From Paraphoma chrysanthemicola (lineage: Eukaryota; Ascomycota; Dothideomycetes; Pleosporales; Phaeosphaeriaceae), in the NCBI GenBank assembly GCA_020744225.1, contig JAGMWG010000005.1:682001-746000 (forward strand): a DNA stretch of 64,000 bases, written 5' to 3'. This document shows positions 44,749-54,700 of this stretch, piece after piece. Both the position numbers and the translations under genes were made by a program. The stretch's first letter is position 1. Every line of letters begins with the position of its first letter. The notes beneath the pieces are model-generated. The model had not been told where the DNA came from, did no database searches, and saw only the letters and a list, made by a program, of their open reading frames with translations.

Positions 44749-45039
44749 ATGTCATCGAGCTCCTCCTACCAGCCAAAGGGCTACACATCCCGCCCCTCCA
44801 CCTCATCAACCAGTACGTCACCCCTCGTCTGCCTACCACTTCCTAAGCCCATGAGTCCCTTATACTAACGCAAAACAGCATACACCTCCGCTTCAACATC
44901 CAGTCTCTATGCACAGTCCAACCACTCGTCGCGCTCCAAGCGGTACGGCAGCAAACCGCCCGTGATTCACAATGGCGGCGGGCAGTCCAATGACCCGAAC
45001 ACAAGCAGTAGTGCACCTAATGGGGGGTACTACAATTAG
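44749..45039 (+). CDS. 74-residue Ser/Tyr-rich small protein, two exons
   Basis: Exons 44749-44812 and 44879-45039 join over a 66-bp intron (GTACGT, canonical TACTAAC branch, AAACAG acceptor, phase 1). The start is in a strong context, CGTCAACATGTCATC. The product begins MSSSSSYQPKGYTSRPSTSS, continues TYTSASTSSLYAQSNHSSRS, then a short conserved-looking basic patch KRYGSKPPVIHNGGG, and ends APNGGYYN. It has no signal peptide or helix and is predicted disordered. Perfect splice signals, a coherent composition on both sides of the intron, and the TATA/leader upstream argue it is real despite the size. I do not recognise a named family. Stress- or conidiation-related small proteins of this composition are known in fungi, but assignment would be guesswork. 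Confidence 0.78.
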
Positions 45040-45944
45040 ACTGATGGAATGACTCCGACATGGAGGAAAGTTGAGGAGGGGTTATGCATTGTCTTGGTGT
45101 TATGGATCTGGGTTTGGGTTTGGGATGCATGGGACGGCGTTTCTTGGGATTGGTTGGATTTGGGGCGTTTCGCGGATACAGGTGTATTATCTTCCGTTTC
45201 TGGGACTGTTGTTTCTTTGACAGGCAATAGCTTCGAGATTGAGGTTGAGGTTCCTTGGCTGACGCTAGGTTGATAATCTCCCCTACATCGTTGTCATTAA
45301 GGAGTTAGTTGTCTCGGTACTTTCACGGTTTAGCTAGCGCAACACAATCACAACTCATAAAGCATACCCAGTCTCCATGGATGTTTCGATAACGAGCACT
45401 GATGAAGTGATGTCCAGATTAAGGCTGGAGCCGAGTTTAATGGTGGTGGTAGATGAGTCTCGTCATTGGTCGGGACCGGGACCTGCTTCAGCCGTATGCA
45501 GGTCCCTGCCCTTGCCATCCACCATACAGATCCCATGCTTAGAGACATACATAAACTAGCCTTATACATGTGTACTCGAGGCTGTGGTTGAATCATGTTC
45601 CGACTTCAAGAGGACTCTGACAACAGGCCCTAGCCCAAGATGCTAAACGCCACAGCCTTCAGCAAATCAGAATATCTCCTAGGATAGCAAACTTGAATAT
45701 CAGCCAAAAGAAAGATCCTAAACTTTTCCCGTGATGATTTAGCCTTGCCGTGTCAATCAATTAATCAATCAGCTCCCAGCTGTTGCGCGATTGTCGCAAT
45801 CGAGCGCTTGGTTCACCCCGTCACGATGCCATGGTGAGTGCCATGTTCAAGCTTTCGTTCGTTGCCACCACTTGCGTCGTCTATACACACCGTCAGCCCG
45901 CAATCCCTACAAATTCTCCCACCCTTCTCCTCGATTGATAAAAC
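45040..45944. other. Intergenic region, convergent 3' ends
   Basis: 905 bp between the small gene's stop and the minus-strand membrane-protein gene. GT-rich sequence at 45090-45270 fits the 3' UTR; open frames in it are low complexity. A possible short last exon of the next gene lies at 45847-45880 (see that entry). Nothing else is supported. Confidence 0.5.
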
Positions 45945-46505
45945 TCACCCGGTTGTCCCCGCCGACGCACCTCCATCCACCACCACTTCTCCACTCGCAC
46001 CACCCTTCCTCATCTTCATCCACGACAGCACACCCACCCCCAATCCAGCGCCCCAGAGCACACCGCTCAAAAACGCAAACGCTTGAACAGCGCCCCAAAT
46101 CCCACATACGTTTCCCCAAAATCGCACGCTGGCCCAGTTATAACTGCTTCCGCAGTGCATTACGTCGTCGTACCAATCGTGCAGGACGGCGAAAGACGCA
46201 AACCATGCTGTTGCGAGGAGGAGGTCGAGGAATGGGTGGATTAGCGAGGCGATGCTGGGTTTCGTGGGAGTGGTGGTGTTGCCGCGGTTGGGAGTGGGAA
46301 AAGTGACAAGAAGGAGAAGAGATGTAGCGATAGAAATTGCTGCGATGACGAGCGTGTAGATGAGCCTCGTGAGTGGGCCGTCGACTGTGGCTGTGCGGGC
46401 GAGTGTAGTGTTGGTGTTGATGAGGTATGCGATGAGACTGAGGGCGATGATTGCGAGGAGGGATTGGGTGAGGCGGAGGAGGGTAGCGGGGGTGAGAAGG
46501 GGCAT
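45945..46505 (-). CDS. MARVEL-like four-helix membrane protein
   Basis: The open frame from ATG 46505 gives 186 residues with four helices: about residues 8-30 (RLTQSLLAIIALSLIAYLIN), 45-68 (LIYTLVIAAISIATSLLLLV), 85-105 (HPFLDLLLATAWFASFAVLH) and 128-152 (WGAVQAFAFLSGVLWGAGLG). The order and the W-F-A-S-F-A-V-L and A-V-Q-A-F-A-F-L segments match the fungal MARVEL-domain group, whose members organise membrane domains and vesicle traffic. The tail is Gly/Val/Ala-rich. A perfect donor GTGAGT lies two bases into the second-to-last codon (exon end 45949). With branch GCTGAC and acceptor TATAG it could join a short exon 45880-45847, replacing the end with a basic tail rich in Arg, Lys and Trp. I cannot decide between the two ends. 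Confidence 0.83.
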   Translation of the reverse strand: MPLLTPATLLRLTQSLLAIIALSLIAYLINTNTTLARTATVDGPLTRLIYTLVIAAISIATSLLLLVTFPTPNRGNTTTPTKPSIASLIHPFLDLLLATAWFASFAVLHDWYDDVMHCGSSYNWASVRFWGNVCGIWGAVQAFAFLSGVLWGAGLGVGVLSWMKMRKGGASGEVVVDGGASAGTTG

Positions 46506-47368
46506 GGTAGTGGTGGTTGCAGATGCTGGTGGGATGTTTAGAGACTGAGTAGGTTGAAGTTGCGAAAAGTTTAGGTCCTTGCAAAGACTGGGAGAGGGGA
46601 GTATTGGGTGATGTTGATTAGTGTAGCGTAAGTCGAAGCAGGATGGTCTTCAAAATGTTGAAGAGTGTGTATGCTAACCGATTGCATGCCATGTCATTGC
46701 AGTGTTGAGTTGGCCGAAGCAAACGGGAGGTCACGACCAACGAGCAGGCTCGATGCTCAATGGTGTTAGTATATACTTGCAAACATAAGTAACGTGCCGA
46801 GATGTGATGCGTGAGAGCTGGCTACGTGTTTCTATGCTGTTGAAAGCTTCAGACCGCTCAATACGTTACATGACTACTTAAATTCATCGTATGTGGGGCA
46901 ATGCGAACAGATGAGATGCAAGTGAGAGTCTTTCTGATCGCGTACAATCAGAGCGATGGTTGCAAAGTTGACATCAGAATGTATCCACGACACATGCTAC
47001 CATGACACGCCTCTGGATCGTTGGATGCAAAAATGTTGAAACAGTTAGGAAGGAATGCACAGGTCTGAACCTTGGGCCTTGAAAATGAGATCGAGGATGT
47101 ATGAATAATAACCGTACTTCTTTCTATCAATGCGCATAGCGCGCCTTCGCATCATTTGCATCCTTGCTTCTCTGGGTATCATGTGCAAAATCAAAACAAT
47201 AATTAAACGCCCATGTGGTGCGACCAAGCATCCAAAACCCAAGCATCAGGGCTATCATAGCTCATCCGTCCACTTCAAGACATCGTGTTTCTTCTTTGGC
47301 ATATCGGCAACCGATGGCCGCACCGCAAGATTTTTGGGCCATGGCAATCGCGCATCGACCTAAGTACC
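46506..47368. other. Intergenic region
   Basis: 863 bp between the MARVEL-like gene's start and the stop of the telomere-protein gene, both minus strand. AT-rich with short frames only. No gene is visible. Confidence 0.5.
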
Positions 47369-50300
47369 TTAGCGCTCTACCCCTTCATCACCACTGCGTT
47401 TGGGACTCACTTTCGTGCTTCCGGTCAAGGAGGTTAGCCGCTGGTGTGCAAAGACAAAGTCGCGAAAGGGGTCACTGGTGCTCTCCGTAGCGTCGCCTTT
47501 GACCGATTTACGAGGAGAAGCGGCACCATCAAGCATGAGCCGGGAAAGAGGGTTGGGCTTCGTTGTCGATCGAGGGTCTTTGTGTGATTGCCGGGCGTTA
47601 CTTGGTACTGGCGTGTGCACTTTGGGTTTATCGATATTCTTCAGAGGCGTCTGACGGTGCACTTGAGAGCCTTCGGGAAGCGAATGACGAGGTCGGTCAT
47701 GTGTGCTATTGGCCAGGCGTCTCTCAGTAGCTTGCGACTTATTAAAAGCGCTTGGCAGAGAGGTCCTCCCATGTTTCTCCTTCCTAGAGACGGATGTCAC
47801 TCGCTCTGTGTGGTCATGCATCTGAGGCGGAGCCTTCCGGGGTGCTGGTGGTTGCACACCAAGTTGCTCGAGAGCTCGTAGCAGAGTAGCTCTACTATCA
47901 AGTACTCCTTTTTGGAAGAGAGTGTCTCGAACCGTATCCTTGTAGAATCGGTGATACGGCATGGCATCTTCTCCTCGTTCTATACAATCCCGTGCATAAG
48001 TCATATAGTCCGTCCTATTGCGAACGATGTAATCATCCCATTGCCACTTCGGCACCATTTTGTCCTTTCGATCCAATTCAATCATTTGTGTGCATAGATT
48101 CTTGAAATGCTTCACGTCTCCAGTGTACTCAGGGTACGCCTTTTTGAAGTGCTCGAATACGTTCGGAGTTCCAATATCGGTTGTCAAGGCTTGCAGAGTG
48201 TGGCTGGGTAAGGGTTGCTTCGTTGAGGTAGGTGCATCGGAAACAAGCTGAGCTTGCGGTGGTGCAAGCACAGTCGCTTGGGGCGTAGTTGTGGCGGGTT
48301 GGACCTGCATAGGAGGGCTAGGCGGGTCATACAGACTAGTGTGTCGGGGCGACATAGACGATCCAGAGTCGTTGCTCATATCTGCGTTGGCTGAGTCAAT
48401 CTGCATAGCATCACCATCCTCTACGCTAACTGAATTGGCAGCAGATTCACCATGACTCTCGAGACTCGTGCTCGACTTGCGGTTTTCGCGAAACTTTCGC
48501 AACGACTCCTCACGGTCCTGCCGCAGTGCCGATGTTGCGTCCGACATGGAAGTTGAGGCATCGCCGAAGCTGACAATTTTGAGCTCCCGTCTCTTCGGTT
48601 GCCGACTACTGCGCTTGGATGGCGAATTTTCCAATTTCCGCTTTGCAGGCCCGGGTGGTAGTGACGGGCTTTTCGAGTGGTCCACGTCTTTGAGTAACGC
48701 TCGACCGTCAGATTGGTTCGCTGCATCTGGCGAAGCTGGGATGTTCAGGATGCTCGTAGTCGGCTTCGGCGGTGGAAGTGTGGCGAAAGATGAAAGCCAT
48801 GATGAATGTACTGTGTCGTTCTCCACAATGGGGCGCTTAGCAGTGTGTGTTTGTGCTTCAACCTGTTTGGACTGCGGGCATGGGGCAAGGGCCGGTACTG
48901 CTGGCGCTTGCGTGTTGGCTTTGGACATCACTGGGACACTCTCGATTGGCATAGGTGAGGGACTCGAGCGTGCTAGTCCGCGGTCCAGCAAGTCTATCTC
49001 GTTGTCCTCATTTGTCGCAATAGCCGCTGTGACGTTTGCGTAAGGCTCATCAGCAACTGAGATTAACCTCCTGTTATCCTTGTAGGTCGCATGTACAATA
49101 GACGTGGAAGAGTGGGTTTTCGAGGTACCGCTTGAGATATGTCTAGGTGGCTGAGGCGACGTCGTGCTGATTGACGGTCGTCCACTCTTGATTTTCACGT
49201 ACGGCGTCTCCTTTACCTGCACGGTCGACCTCGGAGGAGGTGAAGGTGAAAGAGCAGGTTGGTGCTGAACTTCGCTAGCTCCTTCCACGCTGTCTTCTCC
49301 GAGACCCTGTGGGACAAATTCTTCCATCTCCATGTCGTCTTCGCAGGCTGCAGGACCAGTATCATCATACTCTGCACGGTCCGGTGGCGATGAAGGCGGA
49401 GCGCTCTGCTCTTTCTCTTGAGATAAGTCGACTACAGCTGGGTGAGGCGAGCTCGATGTTGGTGTCATCCCTCTGGCAGTATGATCCACATTGGTTTCTC
49501 GCATTTCAAAGCTCGAGTCAGGCGGGAGTCCTTGGTCCGGGCGACTGGGCATCTGTGGCGGTTCCGGGGACGGCGACCACGACAGTTGCGTCGAGATCAA
49601 CTCATCCTGAGTTTGTTCGAGGATAGATGCAGGCGATGGATCCTCCGGAGACGGGTTCTCAGGCGACGGATCTTCAGGAGAAGGATCCTCGTCCATGTCA
49701 TCGTCTGAGTCTGGGCGAGCTTCCATGGCGGCCTTCTCATCGGCGAGCCTTGTCAGCATGATCAGAGTCTGGACCGGCATGTTTCCAGGAGGAAATTGCT
49801 TGCCGATGAGCGGTTTATGCCAACTCTCGTCCTTTAGCAGTATTGACACCTGCTCGTATGGTACCCTCAAGGAGTCGTGCGAGAATTCAAAGTCTTTCAT
49901 CCACGCGCACTCCGAGGCAAGCCTTTCCAACTTGTCACCGTGGGTCTCTTCTGTTGTGACCGCGGCGGTCGACGGTTCAGCGGCAGAGTGTCCAGCTCTC
50001 GGGGAGTCGAGGTCGGTGTCTCTCACGCGCTTCTTGTTTCGGACTGGCCCTGGCGATGTTGGTACCACATGTGGTTCTCCTCTCTGTGTATGTCCTCTCC
50101 CTTGTGTCTGCGTGGATTGACGAGGGGCGACTGCCGGCAGCTGAGTCTGTAGTTCAGAGTCCAGAGAAGGTGCAGCCCTTGGCGGCTTGGTCGGGACCGC
50201 AGGCGGCACATTTCCTGCCATAATCCAATTGACATGTTGAGTGCTGGGTAGATTCGTCGACTTGAGCAGACTCAGCAGTTGCGCCTGTGCATTGCCCCCT

Positions 50301-51101
50301 CTTGGGCGTATGTCTTCCCGCTGGGTGTTGCCTCCTAGCACTGGCTCGAGGCGCTTCACCCCCAAGACCCGAGGCTCATCCTGCGGTGGTCGTGGACGGA
50401 CTGGGTGCACCACTTGCGTGCCGAATGCGAGTTGTGTTTGCGGCTGGCTTTCGTTCTCGTCGAGCCCAGACATGACCGCTGAAAATTGGTCTGTGTTCTC
50501 TTGTGTGCTGATGTCGGGGTTCAAGCATCTGCGGTCTTCGCGGGCCCTGGTATGGCGAAGTTGTCGCAAGACGTCCTCTATCTCATCCGTGCACAGCTCC
50601 TTCAGTTCGGAGCGATGCGACGCTCGAAGGGCATCACCCAGCCAGTCGACGGCGTGCAGGATGAAGCGGAGCGCGTCTTGTGGCGGGCCGTATGACGAAT
50701 ATCGGATCGTGTATCTGCGCACGGCAATCCCCGCGTGTAGTGTGAGTTGAGGTGGAAAGAGCGACAGGCACTCGGGAGCGATGTGGGGATGGACTTTGGC
50801 CTGCCCGTCCGAGAGCACGAGGGGCGAGAGCTGCAACGGACGTGTCAGAAGAACAATTAGTGAGAGAAATTATTGGCTCACGTGCCTGAACAATCTGCAG
50901 ATTGCTGTTACGCTCAGGGTGGAGATCGTTGGTGATGTCCAGACACGAGCCGTTGTCGTGGTACAGTCCCGTCCACGCTCGCTCGGGCTCTGGCCTGGCT
51001 CCCGTGTGCTTCCGCTCGTTCTTGGACTGCAGCCAGTGGTTACCCAGCAGCAGTTGCGTCGCGAACGTCTCCTCGAGCCAGGCAGTGAGGCTAACGGCCA
51101 T
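47369..51101 (-). CDS. TPP1/Est3-like telomere (shelterin-type) protein
   Basis: Exon 1 is 51101-50886 and exon 2 is 50830-47369, giving 1225 residues. The N-terminal region (LTAWLEETFATQLLLGNHWL, then LHPERNSNLQIVQ joined to LSPLVLSDGQAKVHPHIAP, then YTIRYSSYGPPQDALRF and LHAVDWLG) matches the OB-fold layout of the TPP1/Tpz1/Est3 family, which recruits and regulates telomerase. The long centre is disordered and Pro/Ser-rich with an E-D-P-S-P repeat. A C-terminal folded block holds FEHFKKAYPEYTGDVKHF, then MVPKWQWDDYIVRNRTDYMT and PYHRFYKDTVRDTLF, a pattern I associate with the same fungal family. Only a GC-AG intron (CAG|GCACGT...GTTGCAG, 55 bp, phase 0) joins the two exons in frame; the nearby GTGAGC donor would shift frame. 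It diverges from the Fab1 gene. The family call is moderately firm; function is by family. Confidence 0.78.
49636..49695 (-). repeat. In-frame 15-bp coding repeat (E-[DN]-P-S-P) in the telomere-protein gene
   Basis: Four consecutive 15-bp units encode DPSPEDPSPENPSPEDPSP in the disordered centre of the protein. The unit length is a multiple of three, so copy changes keep frame. The units differ at a few third positions. Confidence 0.85.
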
Positions 51102-51729
51102 GGAAGACCCTCTGGCTCGGTTGTGGGGAGACGCGCCGCGACGCGTCTAGCTCATAGACAGGCCGTGGGGGCAGCGACCAGCGGAGGTGCACACAGCGGG
51201 GCATGGGAGTCAGAACAGAAGAAGTGCCACGCAAGAGGTCCCAAATCAAGTGCGCGACTTGTCTACGAGGGCACTTTCCACTCATGCAGCCAGAAACATC
51301 CACGGCGTCTGCGCGAGGCTGTGGGGGCGGGCAGCTGCGGCAGCGGAGCGGGGCCTTGCAGGCGCCTGAGGCTTGGTGTGGCTCCGCGCTTGGCTGGCGA
51401 TCCATCCCATGCGCGTCATCGTTCACTCGCACGCTTCAGCACGGGGACACTCCCGCACTGCATGTGTCAGCCTCACACCGAGGACAGCCGTTGCCTAGCC
51501 TGCCCATCTTCCCATCTTCCCATCCTGCTATAGACACGTCAACATGGCAGACAGCTCCCTGCTCCTCCCTCGCTGATGTACAAGATCCGCCGTAGACGTG
51601 ACGAGCCGTAAACCCACCTGCACTTCACTCCTCCCACGACCCGGCGCCCGATGCTGCTCCCCGCCGTCCGCTGCTGGACACTGCACCCTCGACTGCACGT
51701 AGACGCACCGTGCACCCCACACAGCGGCC
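51102..51729. promoter_or_regulatory. Bidirectional promoter between telomere-protein and Fab1 genes
   Basis: 628 bp separate the two divergent ATGs (51101 minus, 51730 plus). The 51440-51560 part and the last 150 bases before 51730 are C-rich on the plus strand, as expected for a leader. No intervening gene is visible, and I see no TATA box close to either start. Confidence 0.5.
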
Positions 51730-54700
51730 ATGGCGAGCACCGCGCGCACATCGCTCCACCAGCTGCATGCCACGGCATCGCGCACCGACACGCTCACCAC
51801 CTTCGACGACCTCACTGCCCCGCCAGCGCCCGCCGATGAGGAGCCCAAGGGCATAGAGCTGGTGCAGGGCGGCCTGAGCGGCCTGTACAGCCGCATTCGG
51901 GCGTCGGTGGGCGGCGTCAAGGAGCAGGCGGGCGAGGGCGCAGACGGTGGAGCTGCAGGGACGAACAAGGTAGTCACCAAAGTGGGCCCCGTCACACGCA
52001 GCCCCGGGGGAACAGCAGTGTCGTCGCCCGTAGTAGTCTCGGTGCCGTCGTCGAGGCTGCAGTCTCCCTCTACCGCCTCGTTCCCCGATGCCCTGCCGCC
52101 CTCGCGCGACTCGAACCACTCGGGTGCCACCTTAGCAAGTAAACTATCCCTGAATGCCTCCAAGACGTCTGTAGCCACCGCGAGATCACGGCCGTCACTG
52201 GCGGCGAGCGTCGAGCCCGGCCGCTCGCTGAGGGAAGAGGAGGCGTTTGCACAGAGCCCCACAAGCACCCACTCCAAGCCGCCGGGCATCGCCAACTATG
52301 ACATGCCCAAGAATGGCCCAGCCAGAGACCATGCTGCTACTGCGCAGCCCACACACTCACCGCGGTTTCCCTCAGGCAAGTCTTTCCGCGAGCGTCACGG
52401 GGACCTGGACCTTGCGGGCCAGGAAAGTGACATTACCGAAGACGACATGGTGGTGGTAGACGGCGACGATGGAAGGAACAACCCTGCCGGCTTCAAGTTC
52501 CCGTCTGAACCGCCCCGCGAGAGCCTGAGCAAAGTCAGCTCTCGGGCCGAAAGTCAATACCAGCCCGCACCCTCCGCCTTGAGCAAGGCGAGAGAACAAA
52601 CAGATGGCCGCCCCGGCAGCACTGAGCTCCCACGCGTCACCAGCAACGCGCGGACAGCAGTTGTTGCGCCAGAGCCGCAGCGACCACCGCTGCTCAAGGT
52701 CGGCCCTTCACACCTCCCAGGCTTTCGCCCTTCAAGAGCATCCTCCTCCGATGGCTTGAGCTCTATCGTGACTGCGTCCACCGTACGGACCCCAGCAATT
52801 GCGCCTATCGAAGAGATCCAGCGACAGACACAAGCTAGACCTGCCGTTAGCAGAATGCCCACGAATGCTTTCTCACAGATGCGCAGGAAAATCCTGGACC
52901 GAGAGTTCTGGATGAGGGACGAGAACGCCAAAGACTGCTTCAACTGCGGCGACGCCTTTACCACCTGGCGGCGCAAACACCACTGCCGCACTTGCGGCCA
53001 GATCTTCGACTCCAAGTGCACGTCCATCATCTCGGGTAAGCTGTTCGGCCAGGCAAGCAACATCAAGGTATGCAAGCCGTGCGAAGCCATCATCTACGGA
53101 CATGATGACGACTCCTCCGAGTACACAGACGAAGGGGATCAGGCTTCGCTCTATGATCGTGGCGAGTCGGTCAGGGAGCTCAACGAAGAGGACGTGGAGC
53201 CAATCGAAAGCGACCACACCAAGATAGGTACTCCGACCATCAGTATACCCATGTCCAGGAAAACGGGCAGTGACAAAAAGCGACGTTCGCACGTCATCGA
53301 GGTTGGCCCTCAAACGCTTGCCCGTCCAAGCTCATCCCGCTCTTTGCGATCACTAAGTGGGCGGCCGCGATCGTCAAGTCACAAGCGCCATCCTTCGAGG
53401 CACCAGCACATGCGCCATGTCAAGCACGATGATCGTGCGCCGTTCCATCAGTATCTTGACAACACGCGCCAACACACTCTACCCGCATTCCACCATGACA
53501 ACATCATCGATCCCGACCTTGCACCGTTCATGTCGGATGAAGGTTCAAGTGAAGACGAGCATGCGAGCATATTTGCCACATTGCAAAGTGAAGCATCTGA
53601 AAGCGCAAACTTGGAAAGTGAAAGGAGTGGGCTCGGCGGGCTACTGGCTGCGATAAGAAAGGGCAAACAGCGACCAGGCGACAGGAGCATTGTGAGTGGT
53701 GGCCATGCCCGCGACACCGACAATATCAGCATCACAAGTCGCCACGCACATCGCACTACACGTCGACGAAACCTTAGCGTTAGCAGCATTAACCCTCGAC
53801 CTTCGCCGCGACGGTCCAAAAGCAATACCTTGTTGAGACCATTCACTGCCGGTTTCGGTGCCAGCGCGCCCAGTTCGCAGCCTGGTACACCTCAAATCCA
53901 TCCAACACCATCGCCTACTCCACCTGGCACCAAGATCACGCGGAGCGCATCAATGCAAGGCGGTATCATGCCCCGCGTCGAGCTCAACCAAGCAAGCCTC
54001 GAACATGCCCGTAAGCTACTTCGGCAAATGCTGCGCGATGCTGGTGTTTCCCATGTATCAAGCTGGGATAGGGCATTAATTCCAATAATGCGACAATGCA
54101 CAGACGACGTAGTGCCCAACGCAAATCGGGGCGACGACATCGATGTACGAAACTACATCAAACTCAAAAAGATCCCAGGCGGTAGGCCACGCGATACAGC
54201 CTACGTATCAGGAGTTGTCTTTACAAAGAATGTGGCCCTCCGAAGTATGCCTCGCAACATCATCAACCCAAGGATTGGCATCATCACTTTCGCCATTGAA
54301 TATGCACGCCATCAAACTCACTTTATGAGCTTGGAACCAGTCATTGCGCAAGAACGGGAATACCTTCGCAACCTAGTCAGTCGCATTGCCGCACTGGAGC
54401 CACAGGTCTTACTTGTGCAACGCAATGTTTCGAGACTGGCTCTCGAGTTCCTAGACGAGGAGGGCATCGCAGTCGTCTTCAACGTGAAGCCAGCTGTGCT
54501 GAATGCCGTTGCGAGGTGCACACAGTCGCATATGATATCGTCGGTTGATAAGCTCGCCATTGACCCAGCCCAACTTGGGCGATGCGGCAGCTTTGATATC
54601 AAGACCTACGTGCATAACGGTGTGAAGAAGAGTTATGTTTTCCTCTCTGGTTGCGAGCCGGACCTGGGCTGCACAATTGTGTTACGAGGAGCCGAGAACG

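Noticed and set aside
45049..45273. 74-codon Trp/Val-rich frame after the small gene
   Set aside because: Lies in the GT-rich 3' UTR; tryptophan and valine runs simply reflect TGG/GTN base composition.
45791..46306. 171-codon plus-strand frame opposite the MARVEL-like gene
   Set aside because: Antisense shadow of a real gene with family motifs on the other strand.
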